Part shown: piece after piece, positions 8,080 to 14,820 of the stretch
How the letters are laid out: every line of letters starts with the position of its first letter
Position numbering within the stretch: position 1 is the first letter of the stretch
Assembly (NCBI GenBank): GCA_005879795.1
Contig: VBKJ01000192.1
Location: 1 to 33,302, forward strand
Direction: 5' to 3'
Origin: Deltaproteobacteria bacterium
GTDB lineage: Bacteria > Desulfobacterota > Binatia > DP-6
Length of the DNA: 33,302 bases
Made by a program: the position numbers and the translations under genes
The notes under the pieces: generated by a model
Told to the model about the DNA's origin: nothing
The model's input: the letters and a program-made list of their open reading frames with translations, nothing else
The model's database searches: none

Positions 8080-8108
8080 GTGACACCGGGGTTACGGCTC
8101 GATGACGA
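8080..8108 (-). promoter_or_regulatory. Candidate PhoB box upstream of ppk2
   Basis: Read on the minus strand, three 7-mers follow each other at exactly 11-bp steps: TCGTCAT (8108-8102), CCGTAAC (8097-8091) and GTGTCAC (8086-8080). The PhoB consensus half-site is CTGTCAC/T; matches are 5/7, 5/7 and 6/7. Both the spacing and the orientation towards ppk2 (start 8008) fit. A CATAAC hexamer (8074-8069) could serve as -10, though it is closer than in E. coli. The element covers ATG 8102, which argues that the divergent Ppx protein starts further downstream. Confidence 0.55.
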
Positions 8109-8158
8109 GCGGCCATCTGCGGGCGCATCCGATGACAGACGGGACGAGGCTCGCTAGA

Positions 8159-9739
8159 GTGTCGTCCGTGCGGCTCGCGGCGATCGACGTCGGCTCGAAC
8201 TCCGTCCACCTCGTGGTCGCTGACGTGAGCGCCGACGGGCGCGTCGAGGTCGTCGACCGGGTGAAGGAGATGGTGCGCCTGGGGCGCCGCACCTTCACCA
8301 CCGGCCGGCTCCCGCGCGCGGCGATGGATCTGGCCGTGGGCGCGGTGAAGACCTTCGCGCGCCTCGCGCGCGCGCGGCGCGTGGTGCGCGTGCGCGCGGT
8401 GGCCACCAGCGCGGTGCGCGAGGCGCGCAACGGTCTCACGTTCGTGCGCCGCCTGCGCCGCGAGACCGGGCTGCCCGTCAAGGTCATCACCGGGGCCGAG
8501 GAGGCGCGCCTCATCTTCCGCGCCGCGCAGCACGCGCTCGGGCTCCACGGCGGCCCCCATCTCCTCCTCGACCTGGGCGGGGGGAGCGTCGAGCTCGTGC
8601 TCGTGCACGAGGGCCGCCCGCTCTGGTTGCGCAGCCTGCCGCTCGGCGCCGCCCGCCTGACGGAGCGCTTCCTCGCCGGCGACTCGCCCACCGCGCGCCA
8701 GGTCGAGCGCCTGGAGAAGCACCTCAAGCGCGAGCTGGGCCCGCTCCTCACGTCGGCCCGCCACGCCGGCGTGGCGCGCGTGATCGGCACCTCGGGGACC
8801 GTGAACACGCTGGTCGCGATGGCGGCGGGCGCGCGCGGGCAGGATCCGGCGCGGCTCCACGGCGCCCACGCGACGGCGCGCGAGGTCACCCGCGTCCGCC
8901 GGCGCGTGCTCGCGCTCCCGGCCGGCCGCCGGGCGGAGCTCCCCGGTATGGACGCAAAGCGCGTCGACCTCATGCCAGCGGCGGCGGTTCTCGTGGACCT
9001 CGTGCTTGCCCGCACGGGCGCGCCGCAGCTGATGGCGTGCGCTTGGGCCCTGCGCGAGGGCGTGCTGCTCGACCTGGCCGGCGTGCGCCGGGATCCGATG
9101 GCGGGGGCGGAGTACGACCGCCAGCGCGCCGTGGAGGCCCTGGCGGCGCGCTTCGTGGGGGCGAATGCGCACGGCCGCCACGTGGCGCGCCTCGCGCTGG
9201 CGCTCTTCGACGGCACGGCCGCGGCGCTCGGTCTGCCCGCGACGGCACGCGAGCTCCTCCACCATGCCGCCCTCCTCCACGACATCGGGCACGCGATCGA
9301 GCACAACCGCCACCATCACCACTCGTGCTATCTCATCCGCAACGCGGAGCTCGTCGCCTTCGACCCGCTCGAGATCGAGATCATGGCGCAGGTGGCGCGC
9401 GGCCATCGCAAGCAGATCCCGAAGCTCGCCGACCCGGAGCTGCGGGTGCTGCCCGGCGCGGCGCGGCGGGTGGTACGCGCCCTCGCCGCGCTGCTGCGGA
9501 CGGCCGACGCGCTCGACCGCACGCAATTCGGGGTGGTCCGGCGGCTCGCTGTCACGCTCTCGCGCGCCCGCCTGGTGATCGAGGTCGAGGCGGACGGCGA
9601 CGAGGCCGAGCTCGACCTGTGGGCGGCCGACCGCCGGGCGGAGCTGCTCGGGCGGCTGCTCGACCGGCCGGTGGTGCTGCGCCGCACGCGCCGTGGCGCA
9701 GCGGCGCTCCCCCAGCTGCGCGCGAGCGGAGCGTCATGA
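8159..9739 (+). CDS. ppx: Ppx/GppA exopolyphosphatase with C-terminal HD domain
   Basis: About 526 residues from GTG 8159. The N-terminal ASKHA-fold phosphatase has the family motifs AAIDVGSNSVHLVV, VATSAVREARNG, VITGAEEARLIFRA, LLLDLGGGSVELV, LPLGAARLTERFL and GTSGTVNTLVAMA. A C-terminal HD domain begins near residue 340 with HHAALLHDIGHAIEHNRHHH (H368, H374-D375). Such enzymes release Pi from polyphosphate and/or hydrolyse pppGpp; the polyphosphate neighbours favour the first. Starts at ATG 8102 and 8132 are also in frame, but 8102 lies inside the Pho-box repeats, and GAGG at 8146-8149 is well spaced for GTG 8159. The stop overlaps the next start (ATGA), so translation of the kinase-like gene is probably coupled. 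Confidence 0.88.
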   Translation: MSSVRLAAIDVGSNSVHLVVADVSADGRVEVVDRVKEMVRLGRRTFTTGRLPRAAMDLAVGAVKTFARLARARRVVRVRAVATSAVREARNGLTFVRRLRRETGLPVKVITGAEEARLIFRAAQHALGLHGGPHLLLDLGGGSVELVLVHEGRPLWLRSLPLGAARLTERFLAGDSPTARQVERLEKHLKRELGPLLTSARHAGVARVIGTSGTVNTLVAMAAGARGQDPARLHGAHATAREVTRVRRRVLALPAGRRAELPGMDAKRVDLMPAAAVLVDLVLARTGAPQLMACAWALREGVLLDLAGVRRDPMAGAEYDRQRAVEALAARFVGANAHGRHVARLALALFDGTAAALGLPATARELLHHAALLHDIGHAIEHNRHHHHSCYLIRNAELVAFDPLEIEIMAQVARGHRKQIPKLADPELRVLPGAARRVVRALAALLRTADALDRTQFGVVRRLAVTLSRARLVIEVEADGDEAELDLWAADRRAELLGRLLDRPVVLRRTRRGAAALPQLRASGAS

Positions 9740-10461
9740 GCGTGGGTGGCCGCGCGAGCGCCCTCACCGAGCCGCATCCCTACCCGGGCCGGCTCATCAC
9801 GGTGGAGGGGATCGACGGCTCGGGGAAGTCGACCCAGCTCCTCCTCCTCGACCGCTGGCTCAGCGCGCGCGGCTTCCCCGTCCGCTTCACCGAGTGGAAT
9901 TCTTCGCGTCTCGTCCGGCGGGCCATGAGGCGAGGCAAGAAGAAGGACCTGCTCACGCCGACTACCTTCAGCCTCCTGCACGCGGTCGACTTCGCCGACC
10001 GCCTCACCTACCAGATCGTCCCGCCGCTCAAGGCGGGCATGATCGTGCTCGCCGACCGCTACGTCTACACCGCCTTCAGCCGCGACGTGGCGCGCGGCGT
10101 CCATCCGGCATGGGTGCGCGCGGTCTACAGCTTCGCGCCCCGGCCGGACCTCGCGCTCTACTTCCGGGTGCCGATCGAGGTCTCGCTCGACCGCCTGCTC
10201 GGCGGGCGGGCGAAGCTCAAGTACCACGAGGCCGGCATGGACCTCGGCCTGGCGCCCGAGCCGGTGCAGAGCTTCCGCCTCTTCCAGAGCCGCGTCCTCG
10301 ACATCTACGATCGCCTGGCGGAGGAGTTCGAGCTGCGCGTGATCGACGCGACGGGCGACATCCCGACCCAGCAGAAGGTGGTCCGGCGCATGGTCCAGGA
10401 GGTGCTGCGCGGCTACGCGCGCCCGCCGGCGGTCGAGAGGGCCAATGGCGCGCGGGGCTAG
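9736..10461 (+). CDS. Thymidylate-kinase-like P-loop protein 1 (intact Walker A)
   Basis: A 241-residue P-loop kinase of the dTMP-kinase superfamily. Walker A is GIDGSGKST (G25-T33) within ITVEGIDGSGKSTQLLLLDR. The DRY motif is VLADRYVYTAFSRD (D107-Y109), preceded by TFSLLHAVDFADRL. A lid-like region reads KYHEAGMDLGLAPEP. The core matches dTMP kinase, but the gene sits between ppx and CHAD and has a close paralogue immediately downstream, unlike a housekeeping tmk. The structural kinship between dTMP kinases and PPK2 makes a polyphosphate- or nucleotide-linked role plausible; that is inference. ATG 9736 overlaps the ppx stop by 4 bp, and its 3' end overlaps the next gene by 17 bp. Confidence 0.85.
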   Translation: MSVGGRASALTEPHPYPGRLITVEGIDGSGKSTQLLLLDRWLSARGFPVRFTEWNSSRLVRRAMRRGKKKDLLTPTTFSLLHAVDFADRLTYQIVPPLKAGMIVLADRYVYTAFSRDVARGVHPAWVRAVYSFAPRPDLALYFRVPIEVSLDRLLGGRAKLKYHEAGMDLGLAPEPVQSFRLFQSRVLDIYDRLAEEFELRVIDATGDIPTQQKVVRRMVQEVLRGYARPPAVERANGARG

Positions 10462-11212
10462 GCGCGGCAGGCGGTGGTACGGCGACGGCCTCCCCTACCT
10501 CAAGACGGGGCCGCTGCCCGGACACCTGATCGTCATCGAGGGCACGGACGGGGTCGGGCGCTCGACGCAGATCGAGCTCCTGCGCCCCTGGCTCGAGCTC
10601 GAGGGCTGGGCGGTGAGCAACACGGGCTGGACCCGCTCGCCGCTGCTCTCCGACACCATCAACGAGGCCAAGGCCGGCCACGAGCTGACCGTCGTCACCT
10701 TCAGCCTGCTCTACGCCGCCGACTTCGCCGATCGCCTCGAGCACCAGATCATCCCCGCGCTGCGCGCCGGCTTCATCGTGATCGCGGACCGCTACATGTA
10801 CAACGCCTTCGCGCGCAACACGGTGATGGGGGCCGACCCGCACTGGACCCGCCAGCTCTTCGGGTGCGCGCTCATGCCCGACCTGGTCCTCTACCTCGAG
10901 ATCGACGTCGACGGCCTCCTGCCGCGTGTCGTGCAGGGCAAGGGCATGGACTACTGGGAGTCCGGCATGCACCTGGCGCTCGGCAACGACATCTTCGAGT
11001 CCTTCCAGCGCTACCAGCGGCGCCTCATCGAGGAGTACAACGTGCTCGCCAGGGAGTTCGACTTCGTGACCGTCGATGCGCGCCGATCGATCGACGCCAT
11101 CCAGGGCGAGCTGCGCGAGCACGTGGTCGCCTACCTCGCCGGGGCACGCCGCGCGCCGCCGTCCCCGGGCAGCGACCAGACCGCGAACCATCGCGTGCGC
11201 CGCCGCGGCTGA
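10445..11212 (+). CDS. Thymidylate-kinase-like P-loop protein 2 (Walker A Lys replaced by Arg)
   Basis: A 255-residue paralogue of the upstream protein, with aligned blocks throughout: PLPGHLIVIEGTDGVGRSTQ, TFSLLYAADFADRLEHQI, IVIADRYMYNAFARN (D115-Y117) and DYWESGMHLALGNDIFESFQ. The codon at the invariant Walker A Lys position is CGC, giving GTDGVGRST with Arg39. In P-loop kinases this Lys contacts the ATP phosphates, so this copy may be catalytically weak, use a different donor, or act as a regulatory partner of protein 1. The gene overlaps its partner by 17 bp and is followed one base later by the CHAD gene, so the two are likely made in step. The C-terminus carries a basic Pro/Arg tail. 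Confidence 0.82.
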   Translation: MARGARRGRRWYGDGLPYLKTGPLPGHLIVIEGTDGVGRSTQIELLRPWLELEGWAVSNTGWTRSPLLSDTINEAKAGHELTVVTFSLLYAADFADRLEHQIIPALRAGFIVIADRYMYNAFARNTVMGADPHWTRQLFGCALMPDLVLYLEIDVDGLLPRVVQGKGMDYWESGMHLALGNDIFESFQRYQRRLIEEYNVLAREFDFVTVDARRSIDAIQGELREHVVAYLAGARRAPPSPGSDQTANHRVRRRG

Positions 11213-11213
11213 G

Positions 11214-12173
11214 ATGACCGCGCTCCGCGTGCCCCAGCGGGCGGGACTCGTCCTCTCGCCCGACGACGGCGCAGCCGTCGCCGCCCGGGTCGTGGTCCGC
11301 TTTCACCTGCGCGCCTTCGCGCGCGTCGAGCCGGCCGCGCGGGCCGGCGAGGTCGAGCCGGTGCACCAGCTGCGGGTCGCCACGCGCCGGCTGCGCGCGG
11401 CGCTCCGGCTCTTCGCCCCCGTCCTGCCCGCACGCTTCGCCGCCGCGGCGCACCGCGACCTCGCCTGGCTCGCGACCGCGATCGGCGCCGTGCGCGACCT
11501 CCACGTCCTCGGCGAGACGTTGCGCAAGCAAGCGGCGCGGCTCGACCCGGAGCTGCGCCGGGCGGTCGGCCCGCTCGGCGTCGCGCTGCACGAGCAGCAT
11601 GAGCGCACGCTCGCGGAGCTGGGCACGAGGCTCGACGGCAAGCGCGCCCGTCGCCTGCTCGAGCGGCTCGCCGCGTTCGCCGACTCGCCCGCCCCGGTCG
11701 GCCGTGGGCCGCGGCTGGGCGACGTCGCGGCCGACCTGATCCGCCCCCACGTGCGGGGGGTCGTGCGCGCCGGCCGCCGCCTCGGCCCTGACGCGGCACC
11801 TCCCGACCTGCATCGCCTCCGCGTCCGGGTGAAGCGGCTGCGCTACGCGCTCGAGACGCTGCGCAGCCTGGGCGACCGTTCGGTGCGCGAGGTCCTCGTA
11901 CGCCTCGAGCGCCTGCAGGACACCCTCGGCAAGGGCCAGGACGCGGCCACGGCGATCGCCTGGCTGCGCGGCTACGCCGCGACCCGCGGAGTTCCGGCGG
12001 CATCGTTGCTGCCCGCCGGGGCGCTGATCCAGGCGCTGGCGCGCCGTGTGCGCAAGCAGCGCCGGCGCGGGCTCAAGGCCTGGCGGCGGTTCGAGCGCAC
12101 CCGGCTCCTCGAGAGCGTGCTCAAGGAGCTGGCGGCCGAGGCGTCCCCGCCGCGGGAGGCGGCGCGCGCATGA
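11214..12173 (+). CDS. CHAD-domain protein (polyphosphate-binding helical domain)
   Basis: About 319 residues, almost all helical and very rich in Arg. The CHAD domain shows its two half-repeats, each starting with the conserved His and basic helix: VHQLRVATRRLRAALRLF (H51-R61) and LHRLRVRVKRLRYALETL (H200 onward). Between them is GAVRDLHVL. CHAD domains have been shown in other bacteria to bind inorganic polyphosphate and to target polyphosphate granules, which fits the PPK2 and Ppx neighbours. The start chosen, ATG 11214, lies one base beyond the stop of the preceding gene; residues upstream in the same frame show no family similarity. The 3' end overlaps sixA by 4 bp. It is a stand-alone CHAD, without the CYTH domain often fused to it. 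Confidence 0.9.
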   Translation: MTALRVPQRAGLVLSPDDGAAVAARVVVRFHLRAFARVEPAARAGEVEPVHQLRVATRRLRAALRLFAPVLPARFAAAAHRDLAWLATAIGAVRDLHVLGETLRKQAARLDPELRRAVGPLGVALHEQHERTLAELGTRLDGKRARRLLERLAAFADSPAPVGRGPRLGDVAADLIRPHVRGVVRAGRRLGPDAAPPDLHRLRVRVKRLRYALETLRSLGDRSVREVLVRLERLQDTLGKGQDAATAIAWLRGYAATRGVPAASLLPAGALIQALARRVRKQRRRGLKAWRRFERTRLLESVLKELAAEASPPREAARA

Positions 12174-12670
12174 TGCTCTACGTGCTGCGCCACGGGGTCG
12201 CCGAGGAGGTCGGCCCCGAGGGCACCGACGGCTCGCGGCGGCTCACTCCGGCCGGCCGGCGGAAGCTGCGCGCGGTGGCGGCCGGCGTGCGCGGCCTGGG
12301 CCTCGCCTTCGACGCGATCCTGACCAGCCCGCTCGTGCGCGCCGCGGAGACCGCGGCCATCGTCGCGGAGGCCCTGCGCAACCAGCCCGTGCCGCGCGAG
12401 CTGGCCGCGCTCGAGCCGGGCGTCGCGCCGGTCGAGACCGTGCGCGCCCTGCGCGCCTTTGCGCGCCACGAGCACGTGGCCATCGTGGGCCACGAGCCCG
12501 GCCTGAGCGGCGTCGTGGCGCTCCTCCTGACCGGCTCGCCCGACGGGCTGAGGCTGGTCCTCAAGAAAGGCGGCCTGGTCGCCCTCGAGGTGCGCGATCC
12601 GGGGCGGGGCCGCGCCGCGACGCTGCACTGCATGCTCACGCCGCGCCAGCTCAGGCGGCTCGGGCGCTGA
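12170..12670 (+). CDS. sixA: SixA-type phosphohistidine phosphatase (histidine phosphatase superfamily)
   Basis: A 166-residue branch-1 histidine phosphatase. The catalytic RHG motif is at R7-H8-G9 (MLYVLRHGVAEE), a phosphate-pocket Arg lies in TSPLVRAAETA (R57), and the second catalytic His is in AIVGHEPGLSG (H108). The short size and layout fit SixA, which in E. coli dephosphorylates a His residue of a phosphotransfer protein. The target here is unknown, and no phosphotransferase-system gene is nearby. It is the last gene of the ppx-kinase-kinase-CHAD-sixA run, sharing ATGA with the CHAD stop. This recurring neighbourhood suggests that it removes phosphate from something made by the kinase-like pair or by polyphosphate chemistry (inference). 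Confidence 0.88.
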   Translation: MMLYVLRHGVAEEVGPEGTDGSRRLTPAGRRKLRAVAAGVRGLGLAFDAILTSPLVRAAETAAIVAEALRNQPVPRELAALEPGVAPVETVRALRAFARHEHVAIVGHEPGLSGVVALLLTGSPDGLRLVLKKGGLVALEVRDPGRGRAATLHCMLTPRQLRRLGR

Positions 12671-12677
12671 GCAGGCG

Positions 12678-12935
12678 CTACGCCGCGGCGGGAGCGGGCG
12701 ACCGGCGCGCGCGCCGGCAGACGATGTGCACGCCGTACTGGCGCAGTGGCGCGAGGCGCGCGTCGACCGCCTCGAGGTCGGCCTGGTCGGCGCTCGGCGC
12801 AAGGCGGATCTCGATGCGTCCGCCCGCGCCGCGGCGGCGGACGTCGTCGACGATGAGCTCGGTCAGGTAGGGCGTCAGCGCACCGCTCCGGTAGAGGCGG
12901 CCGACCCGCACATGGATCAAAGGTGTTCTGCTCAT
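12678..12935 (-). CDS. Small basic protein of unknown function
   Basis: An 85-residue protein convergent with sixA (7 bp between stops). I do not recognise a family. It has a beta-like start (PLIHVRVGRLYRSGALTPYL), an alternating helix/strand pattern, a middle segment resembling a small ferredoxin-like fold (RIEIRLAPSADQADLEAVDA) and a basic C-terminus. Codon composition, with coherent hydrophobic spacing and moderate Arg, looks more like a real gene than the surrounding shadow frames. The ribosome site upstream of ATG 12935 is weak. Confidence 0.5.
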   Translation of the reverse strand: MSRTPLIHVRVGRLYRSGALTPYLTELIVDDVRRRGAGGRIEIRLAPSADQADLEAVDARLAPLRQYGVHIVCRRARRSPAPAAA

Positions 12936-13237
12936 GCGCCCGAGCCTAGTGCACGGACGTTGCGCACCCGGGTCGCCCGCATGAGGTGTTCGTGAACCCG
13001 CACGGCGCAGGGGGGGCGCACCAGGGGCGCCCCGCAGGATCTACCGTACTGAGCGAAGCGTCCCCGGTGCGTGCGTAAGGAGAGAGGACGGGGGGCGCGA
13101 ACCGTAGCCCGCCCGCGTTGCTCCCCTGCGAAGGGAACATGAACAGTCGGCGTATTGCAGCCGGCGGGCCAAGGATTCACGCGCCGTTCACCGCCTCGCG
13201 ACGGGGCCGCCATCCAGCCTGACGATCATGGTGGTGT
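12936..13237. other. Intergenic region before olsB
   Basis: About 300 bp between the small minus-strand gene and olsB. No tRNA, convincing ORF or terminator is visible. A 27-codon ORF (13139-13222) with an AAGGGA ribosome site is present but without family similarity. The right part contains a Pho-box-like pair listed separately, so this is most likely the olsBA promoter region. Confidence 0.5.
13174..13191 (+). promoter_or_regulatory. Candidate weak PhoB box upstream of olsB
   Basis: Two 7-mers, GATTCAC (13174-13180) and CGTTCAC (13185-13191), are 11 bp apart in the direction of olsB, whose start is 47 bp downstream. They match the CTGTCAC half-site at 4/7 and 5/7, both keeping the TCAC core. 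AGTTCAC is also the distal repeat of the better phoB-upstream element in this window. Phosphate control of ornithine-lipid genes is known in Sinorhizobium. The match here is weak. Confidence 0.35.
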
Positions 13238-14056
13238 ATGCAGCATCCCGAGCCACGGCGCGGAGGAGGCGGCGACGGCTGCCTGGTCCGCACCTCCCAG
13301 TTCAGCGCGGGCCTCGCGTCGAGCGACCGCGAGGTCGAGGAGGGCCAGCGGCTGCGTTACCGCGTGTTCGCCGACGAGTTCGGCGCCTGCGTCCCGGGCG
13401 GGGCAAACGGCCTCGACCGCGACGACCTCGATCCATTCTGTCACCACCTCGTCGTGCGCGAGCGGCGGAGCGGCACGTTGGTCGGAACCTATCGCATCCT
13501 TCCCGCCGATCGCGCGCGGCGCGCCGGCGGCTTCTACGCGGAGCGCGAGTTCGACCTGCGCCAGCTCCGCTCCCTCCGTGCGGACACGGTCGAGGTCGGC
13601 AGGGCCTGCGTGCATCCCGACTTCCGACACGGGGCCGTGATCGCGCTCCTCTGGGCGGCGCTCCTGCGCTACCTCAACGCCTGCGAGAGCCGCTACGTCA
13701 TGGGCTGCGCGAGCGTCGGACTGGGAGCGGGTCACGATACCGCCGCGGCCACCTGCGGCCGCCTGTGCGAGGAACACCTCGGACCGGCGCCCTGGCGCGT
13801 CTTTCCCTACCGCCCCTTTCCCATCCGGGGCTGGTCGCGCGAGACGGCTCACGAACCGCCGGCTCTCATCCGCGGGTACCTCCGACTCGGCGCCTTCGTC
13901 TGCGGCGAGCCCGCCTGGGACGAGGGCTTCAACACGGCGGACCTTCTGCTGCTCCTGCCGCTGTCCCGGCTAAATCCCCGCTACGCCCGCTGGCTCCTCC
14001 GCCTCGGGGAGGCGCCCGGGACGTCGCTTCACCCGCGCCATGTCCGCGCCGCGTAG
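13238..14056 (+). CDS. olsB: OlsB-like ornithine-acyl(ACP) N-acyltransferase
   Basis: A 272-residue GNAT-fold acyltransferase of the OlsB/hemolysin-like group (Pfam Acetyltransf_5 type). Diagnostic parts are the early RLRYRVFADEFGA, then DPFCHHLVVRERRSGTLVGT and YRILPADRARRAGGFYAERE, followed by TVEVGRACVHPDFRHGAVIA and LWAALLRYLNACESRYVMGC. OlsB attaches a 3-hydroxy fatty acid to ornithine, giving lyso-ornithine lipid. The adjacent, overlapping OlsA-like gene (17 bp) strongly supports ornithine-lipid synthesis, a phosphorus-free replacement for phospholipids used when phosphate is scarce. That use matches the surrounding phosphate genes. ATG 13238 was chosen because it begins the only coherent N-terminus; the ribosome site is weak. 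Confidence 0.82.
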   Translation: MQHPEPRRGGGGDGCLVRTSQFSAGLASSDREVEEGQRLRYRVFADEFGACVPGGANGLDRDDLDPFCHHLVVRERRSGTLVGTYRILPADRARRAGGFYAEREFDLRQLRSLRADTVEVGRACVHPDFRHGAVIALLWAALLRYLNACESRYVMGCASVGLGAGHDTAAATCGRLCEEHLGPAPWRVFPYRPFPIRGWSRETAHEPPALIRGYLRLGAFVCGEPAWDEGFNTADLLLLLPLSRLNPRYARWLLRLGEAPGTSLHPRHVRAA

Positions 14057-14804
14057 GACGAGCGCGCGGCTGGCGCGACACCTGCTCGCGGTCTACGCGA
14101 GCGCCGTGCTGCGCGCGCCGCGCCTCGGGCCGGGCGAACGACGGGAGCTGGCCGCGCGCTTCGCGCGCGCGATGCTCGACGTCCTCGAGGTCCCGCTCCA
14201 CGTGCGCGGGACTCCACCCGCGGGGGGACCGGCGCTGGTGGTCGCCAATCACGTGTCCTGGCTCGACATGTACGTCCTCAACGCGGTCGCCGGCGCACGC
14301 TTCGTCGCCAAGTCGGAGATGCGGGGGTGGCCCTTCTTCGGCACCATCGCCGCCCGCTTCGACACCTTCTTCATCGTACGCGGGAGCTATCGCGACGCGG
14401 CGCGCACCCGTACGGCGGTCGCGCACGCGTTCCGCGAGGGCGAGCGCGTCGCCGTCTTCCCCGAGGGCACCACGACGGATGGGGCGACCGTCGGCCGCTT
14501 CTACCCTGCCCTCTTCCAGGCGGCGATCGACAGCGGCGCGACCGTACAGCCGGCCGCGCTCCGGTATCGCGATGCGCACGGGCGCCGCAGCCCGGCGCCC
14601 GTCTTCGTGGGCGACACGACCCTGCTCGCGTCGGTCGCGCGGGTCGTCCGCGAGCCGGCACTCTCGGCCGAGGTCGCCTTTGGGCCCCCGCTCGACCCGG
14701 TGGGCCGTACGCGGCGGGAGCTGGCGGAGGAGGCCCGACGCTGGATCGTGGCAACGCTCGGCATCGGCGACGAAGCCCGGGCCACCCGACGCGTCGCCGC
14801 CTGA
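14040..14804 (+). CDS. olsA: OlsA-like 1-acyl-glycerol-3-phosphate/lyso-ornithine-lipid O-acyltransferase
   Basis: A 254-residue PlsC-fold acyltransferase. Motif I is NHVSWLD (N70-D76, the catalytic H-x4-D pair), motif II is around KSEMRGWPFFGTIAARFDTF, and motif III is VFPEGTTTDG (141-145). The N-terminal helix (ARHLLAVYASAVL) probably sits on the membrane. By itself it could be PlsC, making phosphatidic acid. Overlap with olsB makes OlsA, which adds the second fatty acid to lyso-ornithine lipid, the better call. A lipoprotein-like gene follows 16 bp later. Confidence 0.82.
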   Translation: MSAPRRTSARLARHLLAVYASAVLRAPRLGPGERRELAARFARAMLDVLEVPLHVRGTPPAGGPALVVANHVSWLDMYVLNAVAGARFVAKSEMRGWPFFGTIAARFDTFFIVRGSYRDAARTRTAVAHAFREGERVAVFPEGTTTDGATVGRFYPALFQAAIDSGATVQPAALRYRDAHGRRSPAPVFVGDTTLLASVARVVREPALSAEVAFGPPLDPVGRTRRELAEEARRWIVATLGIGDEARATRRVAA

Positions 14805-14820
14805 TCTTCCTCGGAGCCTT

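Noticed and set aside
12932-13213. Minus-strand 93-codon frame in the olsB upstream region
   Set aside because: Low-complexity Arg/Pro/Gly composition without motif; overlaps the probable olsB promoter.
13139-13222. 27-codon ORF with AAGGGA ribosome site before olsB
   Set aside because: No similarity or hydrophobic pattern, and the Pho-box-like pair lies inside it; more likely promoter DNA.
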